DNA of 64,000 nucleotides from SUG2458 sp051872335 (GTDB lineage: Bacteria; Bacillota_I; Bacilli_A; RFN20; CAG-826): positions 149,438 through 213,437 of the forward strand of contig JBJEDT010000025.1 in assembly GCA_051872335.1 (NCBI GenBank), read 5' to 3'. Under the pieces are notes generated by a model. That model ran no database searches, was not told the DNA's origin, and saw only the letters and a list, made by a program, of their open reading frames with translations. How positions within the stretch are numbered: position 1 is the first letter of the stretch; each line of letters begins with the position of its first letter. The position numbers and the translations under genes were made by a program. Shown here one piece after another: positions 43,778 through 53,238 of the stretch.

Positions 43778-46429
43778 CTATTTAATTAAATCGATTGTTT
43801 TTTTTCTATATGTTTTAATAATAGAAAAAAAGGAAATGACGCTAGAAAAAAAGAATGTTAATATAAAACCTATTACTCCTTGAATATATGAATAATTTAT
43901 ATAATTAAAATTACAACAATATTTTTCTTGTATTATATTGTTAAGTAAATTACTAATGACAATACATGATATATTAGATAATATAGATGTTGTTAATGTA
44001 AATATTATTGAATAAACAACAAAAGAGCCTATTATACTTTTACTATTAATTCCCAAAGATTTAAATATTCCTATTTCTTTTTCTTTAGTTAATATTATTC
44101 CTTTTACATCAAAAAAAATAAAGAATATTGAGAAAACAAACAATGCACTACCAATTACTAGCAATGAAGATTTATAAAAAGTTATTCCATCATCGATATT
44201 ATCATATATAAAAGTTGATAAATTATCTACTTTATAATATGCTTTATTCACTCTGTAATTAGTATCTAATATATATTCAGGTTGATTTGCAATTATTAAA
44301 TCATTTAGTTCAAACAAATCTTTATTAGCCATTTTATTGTCGGAAAGAGGTATGTAACACATTGAAATATCATTTCTATAATACGATAATTTATCTACTA
44401 ATTTATTATAATTTTTTGTCGAAAGATACACTGCCTTTTTACTTTCACCAAAAGAAATTCCTTGTAGTTCTAAATTGACTAATGTATTACTATTATTCGC
44501 ATTTATTCTTATTGAGTAAGCGTTAGTTTCAAATAGTGCATGATCCTCAATAAATTTACTAATGCACCATTTTGTAACATCATTTTTGCTGATATCAAGA
44601 TATTTTGAATCTTGATAATCATTAATAATCAAATAAGAAGAATAAGTTTGATATGTACTTTCTTCTCCAAAATCATTTTTGAAAGCTGTTTCAATAGTAT
44701 TAAAGACACTTTCCGCATAATACGTTATATATAAATTTAAACAATGAGTCTCAGTAGTTTCAAACGATTCCAATGGCAAGACAATTCCTAAATTATCTAA
44801 AGATCCATTTTTATAAATAACATTCTCAGAATTTGGAGAAGCATATGATAATACATTAAAATTATTTAAATAATTAATAACACTATTATTTACCGTAATT
44901 CCATTGTTTTCTAAGTAATGGCTATCATTATATGTTTTGATGTTTCTGTTATAATAACCTTCTTTTAAGAAAATAGTCTGTTCTAGACTTGTGTTAAAAT
45001 ACTTTTTCATTTGGTTATTAAGTTCATCACTAATACCAGTTGTTTCTGTATCTTTTTCCTTAAACAAATCATCATTAAATTTTGTGTCTAAAATACCAAC
45101 GATTTTAAAAATATCATACTCATCAAAATCTTCATAGGCAGACAATTGAATTTCTTTACCTATTATATCATTATACTCATTAATATCGTATCGTTCATAA
45201 AATGGGGTTCTATAACCATCTTTTTTGAAGACTTGATATATATAATCTGTTATTACTACTTCGTTATCATTACTTGGTAAATTACCAAAAAGTTCGAAAT
45301 CAAAATCTGTTATTATTTGATTATTTATCTCACAAAATCCATTAATAACATTTGAATAAAGTGATGAGTTATTTTGATTAATATTAACTATTTTCTGCTC
45401 AAAGTATGAATATTTAGGTAAAACATTTAATAAAGAATATTTTTGAAGTTTATCTATATCATTTTCATCAAATTCAATGTTCTGAGAAAAAATATGGCCA
45501 TCTATATCATAATCCAATGCCTTATGATACGATAAATAGTTAATATCATTATCTTCCATATGTTTCAAAACTGAATTTGTTTTATTGAATAGTACTAGTG
45601 AACTAGATAGTCCAAATGCACTTAATGAAATTGTCATTAATAGTATTGCTATTAAAACACGAGTTTTTTTGCACAAGAAATAAGAGAAACCTATTTTCCA
45701 TACTTTAATATTCCTCTTAAAATTTGATGTATCAAAGTTAATATTATATGAAATTTCATCCTGAAAATTCTTTTCACATGTAACAAGTTTTCCTTCTTCA
45801 ATAGTTAAGATTATATCAGAATATTTTTTTGCAAACGCTAAATCATGAGAGACAACTATTACAAGTGAATTTTTGCTTATTGTTTTCATGGATTCAAAAA
45901 CTTGTATACTATTTTCATGATCAAGAGCACCAGTCGGTTCATCACATAACAAAACTTTAACATTGCTACATAATGCTCTCGCAATTGCAACTCTTTGTTT
46001 TTGGCCTCCTGAAAGTTGTGAAATTTTACGATTTTCATAGCCATTCATTCCAACTTTTTTTAAAGAATTAAAAACATTCTTCTTAACACTTGCTTTATCC
46101 ACATTTGCAGCCAGTGCAATATTTTCGAATACACTTAATGAATCGATTAGATTATAATCTTGAAATACAAATCCAATCTCATGTTGATAATAAGCTATCG
46201 ATTCACTGCCGTTCAATTCATTAATATCTTTTCCTAAAAATGTAATATTTCCATCATCAGGCACATCGAATCCCGCTAATAAGTTTAGCAATGTGGATTT
46301 ACCACAGCCTGATTTTCCAATAATAAATACCATTCCTTTTTCAGGAAATTTAAAGGAACAATCATTGAAAATATTCTTCTTTTTTACGCCATCTTTAAAA
46401 GATTTACTAATTTTCTTTAATTCAAACAT
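43778..46429 (-). CDS. MacB-type ABC transporter, ATPase-permease fusion (A)
   Basis: An 883-aa fusion. The ATPase (1-225) has IGKSGCGKSTLLN, LSGGQKQRVAIARAL and LLCDEPTGALD. A membrane segment near 255-280, a large extracellular domain (about 285-750) and three C-terminal segments follow, as in MacB and FtsX. It is similar in plan to the second ABC protein at 39457-42147 but clearly diverged, so the two may form a heterodimer. It starts five bases after the radical SAM gene stop. The ORF has no N-terminal signal, consistent with a cytoplasmic ATPase. Confidence 0.88.
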   Translation of the reverse strand: MFELKKISKSFKDGVKKKNIFNDCSFKFPEKGMVFIIGKSGCGKSTLLNLLAGFDVPDDGNITFLGKDINELNGSESIAYYQHEIGFVFQDYNLIDSLSVFENIALAANVDKASVKKNVFNSLKKVGMNGYENRKISQLSGGQKQRVAIARALCSNVKVLLCDEPTGALDHENSIQVFESMKTISKNSLVIVVSHDLAFAKKYSDIILTIEEGKLVTCEKNFQDEISYNINFDTSNFKRNIKVWKIGFSYFLCKKTRVLIAILLMTISLSAFGLSSSLVLFNKTNSVLKHMEDNDINYLSYHKALDYDIDGHIFSQNIEFDENDIDKLQKYSLLNVLPKYSYFEQKIVNINQNNSSLYSNVINGFCEINNQIITDFDFELFGNLPSNDNEVVITDYIYQVFKKDGYRTPFYERYDINEYNDIIGKEIQLSAYEDFDEYDIFKIVGILDTKFNDDLFKEKDTETTGISDELNNQMKKYFNTSLEQTIFLKEGYYNRNIKTYNDSHYLENNGITVNNSVINYLNNFNVLSYASPNSENVIYKNGSLDNLGIVLPLESFETTETHCLNLYITYYAESVFNTIETAFKNDFGEESTYQTYSSYLIINDYQDSKYLDISKNDVTKWCISKFIEDHALFETNAYSIRINANNSNTLVNLELQGISFGESKKAVYLSTKNYNKLVDKLSYYRNDISMCYIPLSDNKMANKDLFELNDLIIANQPEYILDTNYRVNKAYYKVDNLSTFIYDNIDDGITFYKSSLLVIGSALFVFSIFFIFFDVKGIILTKEKEIGIFKSLGINSKSIIGSFVVYSIIFTLTTSILSNISCIVISNLLNNIIQEKYCCNFNYINYSYIQGVIGFILTFFFSSVISFFSIIKTYRKKTIDLIK

Positions 46430-46434
46430 TGTTC

Positions 46435-47757
46435 TTAATAGCGTTTCATTATCATATCAAATATTTGTTTACCTTCAGTGAATCTATATTCTTTATGCTT
46501 AGCTAAAAACATTTCCAATTCTTTATCAATTACAAATCTATTTCCTTTTTCTTCGCAAAATGAAATCAGTTCATCATAAGCAATAGGATTATTTTCAGCA
46601 ATTTCTAAAGTTAAATACATTGCTAAATTCATCAAGTGCTTTTTAAAATCACACATATTAGTGTCATTATTTAAAAGTGTTTTTCTTAAGACAGAACATT
46701 CTCCACCACATAAATAATAATAAAAGCACTTGTTACAACTTGAAAAGTTTATGTTAACTTGTTCAATTAAATTTTTCTTAAAGTCCGCTTTAATTTCATT
46801 ATTACAATCCGTAGATAATGCAGGACAAGGATATATTTTACCATCATTATTAATAGCAAATCTAGTAATGCCAGCATCGCAACGATTGAAGACCCTAATA
46901 CCACTTAGGCATCTATATAGGAACTTTCCAAAATAATCTTCTCCATTAAGCAAAATTTTAATATACTTCAAATCATTATTTAATGAACAATCTCTCAAAA
47001 ATATAATTAATTTTGTATATTCTTTTTTCCACTCTTCAAGCATATTAGTTGACATCCCATCAGTTAATCTTACTGGTTTATAACTTATAGTTTTAAAATA
47101 TTTACTTAAATACTTAATAGATTCAACTAAATCAAATGAATTTTCACCAATTGTAACTGCACATCCTATATAGTCTCTATTTTCAATTTTCGACAAATTT
47201 TGTATAATAGTATTGAAAGTGGGGGAACCATGTATATCGCGTCTATTTATATCGTGGATCTCCTTCTTTCCATCTAAACTAATACCAAAAAGGATTCCTT
47301 TATCTTGTAATGTTTTCGCAACTCTTGGCGTTAATAATACACCATTTGTGACAAAATTAACTAGAATTTCTCTATTAATTTGGTCACTTTTTTTTGTGCA
47401 ATATTCTTTTATTTTAAAGATTATTGGTAAATTTAATAAAGGTTCACCTTTCCCACTTAAATCAACAAAATACTTATCGCAATTTGGAAATAATTCAAGC
47501 ATTTTATCAATTGCTTCGTAAGCAATCTCCTCTGTCATAACTTTTCCACTCTTATTATAGTTAAAACAATAAGTACATCTAAGATTGCAAGCATTCGATA
47601 TGTTTAGACAAATATTAATACTACTAGGACTAAATGTGCTCAAATATTCATTTTTATCCATCATATCTTCTAAAAGGTCTGAATAATCAAATCCAAATGA
47701 ATTATTCTCTGAATTTATTAAAATATTTCGACCTAAGATATTAATGGAAAATATCAT
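46435..47757 (-). CDS. Radical SAM/SPASM-domain enzyme
   Basis: A 440-aa radical SAM enzyme. The cluster motif CNLRCTYCF has Cys at 57, 61 and 64. The SPASM-like C-terminal region has Cys in RCDAGITRF, IYPCPALSTDC, SSCNKCFYYYLCGGEC and NMCDFKK, enough for two auxiliary clusters. Relatives mature peptides (RiPPs, quinohemoprotein subunits) or sulfatases. It is the first gene of the MACPF cassette, with AAGGAGG before the ATG. No clear small precursor-peptide gene lies within the cassette or upstream. A modified MACPF, or a precursor elsewhere, could be the substrate. Confidence 0.9.
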   Translation of the reverse strand: MIFSINILGRNILINSENNSFGFDYSDLLEDMMDKNEYLSTFSPSSINICLNISNACNLRCTYCFNYNKSGKVMTEEIAYEAIDKMLELFPNCDKYFVDLSGKGEPLLNLPIIFKIKEYCTKKSDQINREILVNFVTNGVLLTPRVAKTLQDKGILFGISLDGKKEIHDINRRDIHGSPTFNTIIQNLSKIENRDYIGCAVTIGENSFDLVESIKYLSKYFKTISYKPVRLTDGMSTNMLEEWKKEYTKLIIFLRDCSLNNDLKYIKILLNGEDYFGKFLYRCLSGIRVFNRCDAGITRFAINNDGKIYPCPALSTDCNNEIKADFKKNLIEQVNINFSSCNKCFYYYLCGGECSVLRKTLLNNDTNMCDFKKHLMNLAMYLTLEIAENNPIAYDELISFCEEKGNRFVIDKELEMFLAKHKEYRFTEGKQIFDMIMKRY

Positions 47758-47782
47758 ACGCTTCGTCCTCCTTCCTTGAAAT

Positions 47783-47810
47783 ATTTTAGCATCTAATAAA
47801 TATAAAACAA
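47783..47810 (-). promoter_or_regulatory. Candidate promoter of the MACPF cassette
   Basis: On the minus strand TTGTTT (47810-47805) and TAAAAT (47788-47783) are spaced 16 bases apart. The start would lie close to the AAGGAGG of the radical SAM gene. The match is moderate. Confidence 0.4.
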
Positions 47811-47871
47811 AGGTTTTTTAAAATTATTTGTATTGCTAAAAAATATAAAATATTAATATTTTATCTTTTAT

Positions 47872-47902
47872 AAAAAAAATCATTTTGAAATTTCCAAAAT
47901 GA
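47872..47902 (-). terminator. Terminator after dut
   Basis: TCATTTTG and CAAAATGA (47880-47887 and 47895-47902) pair over a seven-base loop, followed on the minus strand by TTTTTTTT. Confidence 0.75.
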
Positions 47903-47921
47903 CTTTTAATGCCTTTATTAA

Positions 47922-48359
47922 TTATTTGGTTCCAGTAGATCCAAATCCACCTTCACCACGAACTGTTTCACTTAATTCTTCAGCCTCTTCAAACTCAGCG
48001 TGATAAAAAGGTGTAATAACAAATTGAGCTATTCTTTCTCCAGGTTCTACTACTTGCACCTCTTCAGAATGATTATGAAGTGCAACAATAATTTCTCCGC
48101 GATAATCAGCATCAACAACTCCAACTTTATTTGCGGGTGCTAGATGTCTTTTTGTGGCCATACCTGAACGCGCATAAATTAAGCCAACTGTATTTAAAGG
48201 AAGTTCCATTGCAAGTCCAGTAGGAATCTTAACTGTTGTGTGAGGAGCAATTTCTACCTTTTCTTCTAAGCAAGCACTCAAATCACAGCCTGCAGAATAA
48301 GGTGAACCATATGAAGGAACTATTGCATTTTTATTTAATTTTTTAAATCTTACTAACAT
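47922..48359 (-). CDS. dut: dUTP diphosphatase
   Basis: A 145-aa trimeric dUTPase, which cleaves dUTP to dUMP and PPi and keeps uracil out of DNA. The five family motifs are seen: AGCDLSA, RSGMATK, GVVDADYRGEI, RIAQFVI and the C-terminal GGFGSTGT. Full length. It is the third gene of nrdD-nrdG-dut, 11 bases after nrdG, so it is linked to deoxynucleotide supply. Confidence 0.97.
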   Translation of the reverse strand: MLVRFKKLNKNAIVPSYGSPYSAGCDLSACLEEKVEIAPHTTVKIPTGLAMELPLNTVGLIYARSGMATKRHLAPANKVGVVDADYRGEIIVALHNHSEEVQVVEPGERIAQFVITPFYHAEFEEAEELSETVRGEGGFGSTGTK

Positions 48360-48370
48360 ATCTTATACTC

Positions 48371-48889
48371 CTATTCATATAATAAAATTACTTTTTTATT
48401 TTTTAATGATTCAGGTACATTAATGGTTCGTTGATTACTAGAACCTTTAAACTTCAAAGATAAGTTTCTTAATGAATCAACATATTCACCATCTACTAAG
48501 ACATCAATACAATTTAATATATCTTGAGTATATTCACATCTTTGCTTTCCACCTTCTAGCAAATCTTCAAATAGATAACCAGTGAAGCACCAGATGTTTT
48601 TGTTTGGATAAACTGCTTTGACTCTTAAAACAAAATCATGTAGGGCTTTTTGGTTTTCTTTTTCCATTGGTTCTCCACCAAGCAAAGTTAATCCAGCTAT
48701 ATAACTAGGAGCTAAAGACTTAATAATTTCATCTTCTACTTCTTTAGTAAATTCCTTACCATAGTTAAAGTCCCAAGCCATTTGATTAAAGCAATTAAAG
48801 CAATGATGGGTACAACCAGAAACGAATAAAGTAGTTCTTACTCCATCACCATTTGCAACATCACAATACTTAATATTTCCGTATTTCAT
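48371..48889 (-). CDS. nrdG: Anaerobic ribonucleotide reductase activating protein
   Basis: A 172-aa radical SAM activase. The cluster motif CTHHCFNCFN carries three Cys (about 26, 30, 33), and the GGEP motif is seen as LLGGEPMEKEN. It installs the glycyl radical on NrdD. It begins one base after the nrdD stop codon, so the two are coupled. The dut gene follows. Confidence 0.97.
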   Translation of the reverse strand: MKYGNIKYCDVANGDGVRTTLFVSGCTHHCFNCFNQMAWDFNYGKEFTKEVEDEIIKSLAPSYIAGLTLLGGEPMEKENQKALHDFVLRVKAVYPNKNIWCFTGYLFEDLLEGGKQRCEYTQDILNCIDVLVDGEYVDSLRNLSLKFKGSSNQRTINVPESLKNKKVILLYE

Positions 48890-48890
48890 A

Positions 48891-51086
48891 TTATAAATGT
48901 AATACTCTTTCTTTTATTTCTTGAGTTCTTCCTTGGTTCCAGAAATTTGTTCCAATGTATCCACAAGTTCTTCTTGCAACATTTAATTTTGATTGATCTC
49001 TATTATGGCAATTTGGGCATTCCCAAACTAATTTACCATCTTCATCTTCTACAATTTTGATTTCACCATCATATCCACAAACTTGGCAATAATCAGATTT
49101 TGTATTAAGTTCCGCATACATTATGTTATCGTAAATAAATGTCATTAAATCAAGAACTGCTGGGATATTATTTTGCATATTAGGAACTTCTACATATGAG
49201 ATGGCTCCACCTGGACTTAGCTTTTGGAACTTAGCTTCTAAGGCAAGTTTAGAGAAAGCATCAATTTCTTCAGTAACGTGAACATGATATGAATTTGTAA
49301 TATATTGTTTATCAGTAATACCTTCAATAACACCAAAACGTTTTTGAAGACATTTAGCAAATTTATAAGTAGTTGATTCAAGTGGAGTGCCATATAATGA
49401 ATAATCGATTTTTTCGGCTGCTTTCCATTTAGCAGTATATTCATTTAATTTTTCCATAATCTTTAGACCTAGTGCTTCACCTTCTGGTTCAGTTAGCTTA
49501 TGACCATTTAAAGCAATAACTGTTTCCCATAGACCTGCGTAACCTAAAGATATTGTTGAATATCCTCCATGTAAAAGTTTATCAATTGTTTCACCTTTTT
49601 TAAGTCTTGCTAAAGCACCAAATTGCCACAAAATTGGAGCAGCATCAGATTTAGTACCAGTTAATCTTTCATGACGACATTGAAGAGCTCTATGGCATAA
49701 TTCCATTCTTTCATCAAAAATCTTCCAGAAAGATTTCATATCTTTATTTCTAACTTCACCATTAGCTGATAAAGCAATATCAATTAAGTTAACTGTAACA
49801 ACTCCTTGATTAAAGCGTCCATAATATTTTGGTTCATTAGTTTCAGGATCAACATAAGGAGTTAAGAAAGATCTGCAACCCATACATGTATAACAGTGTC
49901 CATTACCATTTTTATCAACTTTATATTCTTTCATTTTCTTTTCAGAAATATAATCCGGGACTAATCTTTTTGCAGAACATTGTGCTGCTAATTCCGTTAA
50001 ATAATAATAAGGAGAATCTTTAGCGACATTATCATCTTCAAGAACATAAATTAATTTAGGGAAAGCAGGAGAAATCCAAACACCTTTTTCATTTTTAACT
50101 CCTTGAATTCTTTCTCTTAATGTTTCTTCAATAATCATTGCTAAGTCTTTTTTCTCTTGTTCACTTCTAGCTTCGTTTAAATACATAAAGACGGTAACAA
50201 AAGGAGCTTGTCCATTTGTAGTCATTAATGTAACTACTTGATATTGAATAGTTTGAATACCTTTTCTAATTTCACGTTTTAATCTTTCTTCGACAATTGA
50301 AGAAATTTGTTTTTCATCCATTTGAACATTAACAATCTTTAATTCTTCACGAACTTCTTCAGTTATTTTTTCTCTTGATACTTGAACAAATGGTGCTAAG
50401 TGAGTTAATGAAATTGATTGTCCACCATATTGAGATGAAGCAACTTGAGCAATAATTTGAGTAGCAATGTTACAAGCAGTTGAAAAAGATCTAGGCTTTA
50501 CAATCATAGTACCTGAAATTACAGTACCATTTTGTAACATATCTTCTAAGTTAACTAGATCACAGTTATGCATATGTTGAGCATAGTAATCCATATCATG
50601 GAAATGAATAATACCTTCACTATGAGCATCAGTAACTTCTTTTGGTAATAAAATACGTTTGGAGATATCCTTAGATACTTCACCAGCCATATAATCTCTT
50701 TGAACTGAGTTACAAACTGGATTCTTATTTGAGTTTTCTTGCATAACTTCTTCGTTAGTGCATTCAATAAGAGTTAAAATTTGATCATCAGTAGTATTAG
50801 CTTTTCTTGCTAGCGCACGAGTATAACGATATGTAATATATGACTTAGCCAATTCATATTTACCTGCAGCCATAATTTCTTTTTCTACAAGGTCTTGAAT
50901 TTCTTCAACGCTTGAAGCTCTTCTTCTTTTCTTGCATTCTTTTTCGACTTTTGCAGTAATTTCATGAATTTGGTCATCTGTTAATCTAAGACTTTCATCT
51001 AAGCTATTATTAGCTTTAGAAATAGCATTAAAAATCTTAACATCATTAAACTTGGTTTCAGAACCACTTCTTTTAATAACTTTCAT
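48891..51086 (-). CDS. nrdD: Anaerobic (class III) ribonucleoside-triphosphate reductase
   Basis: A 731-aa enzyme that makes dNTPs without oxygen. I start it at 51086, at MKVIKRSGSETKF, because GGGGGT lies upstream and the first 52 codons of the longest frame have no family match. An ATP cone covers about 1-90. The reductase core follows. A zinc site is visible (CQVCG and CPNCHNRD), and the glycyl radical motif is RRTCGYIGTNFW at the end. It needs NrdG and is O2-sensitive, agreeing with the anaerobic set elsewhere. Confidence 0.96.
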   Translation of the reverse strand: MKVIKRSGSETKFNDVKIFNAISKANNSLDESLRLTDDQIHEITAKVEKECKKRRRASSVEEIQDLVEKEIMAAGKYELAKSYITYRYTRALARKANTTDDQILTLIECTNEEVMQENSNKNPVCNSVQRDYMAGEVSKDISKRILLPKEVTDAHSEGIIHFHDMDYYAQHMHNCDLVNLEDMLQNGTVISGTMIVKPRSFSTACNIATQIIAQVASSQYGGQSISLTHLAPFVQVSREKITEEVREELKIVNVQMDEKQISSIVEERLKREIRKGIQTIQYQVVTLMTTNGQAPFVTVFMYLNEARSEQEKKDLAMIIEETLRERIQGVKNEKGVWISPAFPKLIYVLEDDNVAKDSPYYYLTELAAQCSAKRLVPDYISEKKMKEYKVDKNGNGHCYTCMGCRSFLTPYVDPETNEPKYYGRFNQGVVTVNLIDIALSANGEVRNKDMKSFWKIFDERMELCHRALQCRHERLTGTKSDAAPILWQFGALARLKKGETIDKLLHGGYSTISLGYAGLWETVIALNGHKLTEPEGEALGLKIMEKLNEYTAKWKAAEKIDYSLYGTPLESTTYKFAKCLQKRFGVIEGITDKQYITNSYHVHVTEEIDAFSKLALEAKFQKLSPGGAISYVEVPNMQNNIPAVLDLMTFIYDNIMYAELNTKSDYCQVCGYDGEIKIVEDEDGKLVWECPNCHNRDQSKLNVARRTCGYIGTNFWNQGRTQEIKERVLHL

Positions 51087-51534
51087 ATAGATTACCCCCA
51101 TACTTCTATATAAAGATTTTTGGACACAAAAAAATATTTGTAAAATATTCTCTTCCAAATTATTCGGACTAGCCAAGATTAGACTTAATCTCTGCAACAA
51201 TCTTAACAAATAAACAGAAAGAAATAAAGTCTTTTTTAACACTTTTTAAACTTAAATTTTTATCGAAAAAAAACCTTAAAATTTTATTAGTTTTTTCGTT
51301 GCTTTTGACTTTACAGATAGAAAAATATGTAGTAGTATAAAAAAATCTATGACCTAAAATTAGGATGTATTTTTATTTAAATTTACTAAACTTCCTACAA
51401 AATAAAACAATAATTTACATTTAAATAATGTTAACTTCTTATTATTAGTAGTAAGTAATATTTGCAATAGAGTATCATTTTAATTTTGCAAATAATTAGT
51501 ATTCTATACCTATTAGATGTTTTTAACAAAGAAA
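51087..51534. other. Long nrdD leader region without gene
   Basis: About 450 bases between nrdD and the guaA terminator have no coding region that looks real. On the nrdD strand there is a small hairpin AGATTA-AGTC-TAATCT (near 51170-51190) downstream of a weak TTTATT...TAAGAT promoter. I see no NrdR box and no known riboswitch. A leader regulator is possible but not identified. Confidence 0.5.
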
Positions 51535-51573
51535 AGCCTTACTTTGCATTTTATTTATGAGCAAAGTAAGGCT
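51535..51573 (-). terminator. Terminator of guaA
   Basis: AGCCTTACTTTGC (51535-51547) and GCAAAGTAAGGCT (51561-51573) form a perfect 13-bp stem, followed on the minus strand by TTTCTTTG. Confidence 0.8.
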
Positions 51574-51587
51574 ATATTAATAAAATA

Positions 51588-53123
51588 CTATTCCCATTCA
51601 ATTGTAGCAGGTGGTTTACTTGTTATATCTAAAACGACTCGATTACAATTTGGCACTTCGTTAACAATACGACGTGAAATAATTTCTAAAATATCATATG
51701 GTATTTTTGCCCAATCTGATGTCATACCATCAATTGATGTTACAGCTCTAATTGCTACTGTATATGAATAAGTTCTATTATCCCCCATAACTCCAACTGT
51801 CTTAATTCCTGTACAAACTGTAAAGTATTGCCAAATATCTTTGGCTAATCCTGCTTTTTGAATTTCTTCTCTTAAAATAGCATCGGATTCTCTTACGACA
51901 TTTAACTTTTCTTTATCAATTGCACCAATTATTCTTATAGCAAGTCCTGGGCCAGGAAATGGTTGTCGATATATAAGTTCATCAGGTAGTCCTAGTTCTT
52001 TTCCTAGAATTCGCACTTCATCTTTAAATAAAATGTTTAGTGGTTCTAATAATTTAAATTTCATATTCTTTGGAAGTCCACCTACGTTATGATGAGATTT
52101 AATTACTTTAGCTGTTTTAGTTCCCGATTCAATAAGATCTGTATAAAGTGTACCTTGAGCTAAATAAGTGAAATCATCTAATGCCGATGATTCTTCGTCA
52201 AAAGTTTTTATAAATTCGGAACCAATTATTTTTCTTTTTTGTTCTGGATCAACGACATTTTTAAGTAAATTCAAAAAACGTTCTGATGCATCAATTTTAA
52301 TAACATTAATATTATATTTAACAAAACGATCCATTACCATTTGAGCTTCGTCTTTTCTTAATAATCCATGGTCTATAAACATACAAGTTAATTGATCTCC
52401 TATGGCTCTTGCAATTAAAACAGCAGCAACAGTTGAATCAACTCCACCCGATATTCCTAATAATACCTTTTCATTTTTTACTTCTTCTTTAATTTCTTGG
52501 CATTTAATATCTATGTAATTACCCATATTCCAATCATTTTTTGCATTGCATATATTAATAATAAAATTCTTAATTAAATCTAATCCATATGTTGAATTGC
52601 GTACTTCAGGATGAAATTGAACACCATAAAATTTCTTTTCTTCATTATATATAGCTGCATAAGGACAAGTTAATGAAGAAGCTAATACATTAAATTCAGT
52701 AGGAATTTTACTAACTCTATCTCCATGTGACATCCATACTTGTTGAGTTAAAGGTGTTCCTTTAAATAAAGGATTATCTTTAGTAATAGTTATATCTTGT
52801 CCACCATATTCTTTTTTTCCAGATGAAATAACTTCTCCTCCAAGCATCTTACACATTAATTGCATGCCATAACAAATACCTAATATTGGTAAGCCTAGTT
52901 CAAAAATGCGTTTATCACAAATAAAAGCATCTTTATCATAGACCGAACGTGGGCCACCAGAAAAAATTATTCCTTTTACATTTCCTTTAGCAAGTATTTC
53001 TTCGACAGGTGTATCATAAGGAATTAATTCAGAGAATACTCCAAAATCCCTAACTCTTCTAGCAATAAGTTGATTATACTGGCTACCGAAATCTAAAACG
53101 ATAATCTTATCAAAATTATTCAT
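51588..53123 (-). CDS. guaA: GMP synthase (glutamine-hydrolysing)
   Basis: A 511-aa enzyme converting XMP to GMP. The N-terminal class I glutaminase has FSGGPRSVY, LGICYGMQ with the catalytic Cys, and VQFHPEV. The ATP pyrophosphatase has GISGGVDSTVAAV, and the GuaA C-terminal dimer domain ends TSKPPATIEWE. The gap from the GH31 gene is 115 bases with no purine riboswitch seen. A cre-like site lies there. Confidence 0.97.
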   Translation of the reverse strand: MNNFDKIIVLDFGSQYNQLIARRVRDFGVFSELIPYDTPVEEILAKGNVKGIIFSGGPRSVYDKDAFICDKRIFELGLPILGICYGMQLMCKMLGGEVISSGKKEYGGQDITITKDNPLFKGTPLTQQVWMSHGDRVSKIPTEFNVLASSLTCPYAAIYNEEKKFYGVQFHPEVRNSTYGLDLIKNFIINICNAKNDWNMGNYIDIKCQEIKEEVKNEKVLLGISGGVDSTVAAVLIARAIGDQLTCMFIDHGLLRKDEAQMVMDRFVKYNINVIKIDASERFLNLLKNVVDPEQKRKIIGSEFIKTFDEESSALDDFTYLAQGTLYTDLIESGTKTAKVIKSHHNVGGLPKNMKFKLLEPLNILFKDEVRILGKELGLPDELIYRQPFPGPGLAIRIIGAIDKEKLNVVRESDAILREEIQKAGLAKDIWQYFTVCTGIKTVGVMGDNRTYSYTVAIRAVTSIDGMTSDWAKIPYDILEIISRRIVNEVPNCNRVVLDITSKPPATIEWE

Positions 53124-53198
53124 ATCGTATATCCTACCTTACTTAATAATCTTACAAAATATTATTGATGTTTTCTATAAAACAAACTAATAATTTAA

Positions 53199-53212
53199 TG
53201 AAAACGCTTATA
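53199..53212. promoter_or_regulatory. Possible cre (CcpA) site
   Basis: TGAAAACGCTTATA matches the cre consensus WGWAANCGNTNWCW at all but one position. It lies between the GH31 gene and guaA. Its target is uncertain, because the gene it would most naturally control (GH31) lies upstream, not downstream, of it. Confidence 0.3.
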
Positions 53213-53238
53213 AGGCTTATTGTGTTTATTAAATTCAA

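Noticed and set aside
51087..51587. NrdR box or B12 riboswitch ahead of nrdD
   Set aside because: No NrdR-like paired repeat and no B12 box were found in the leader.
53124..53238. Purine riboswitch ahead of guaA
   Set aside because: The leader has none of the conserved purine-aptamer core, and is only about 115 bases.
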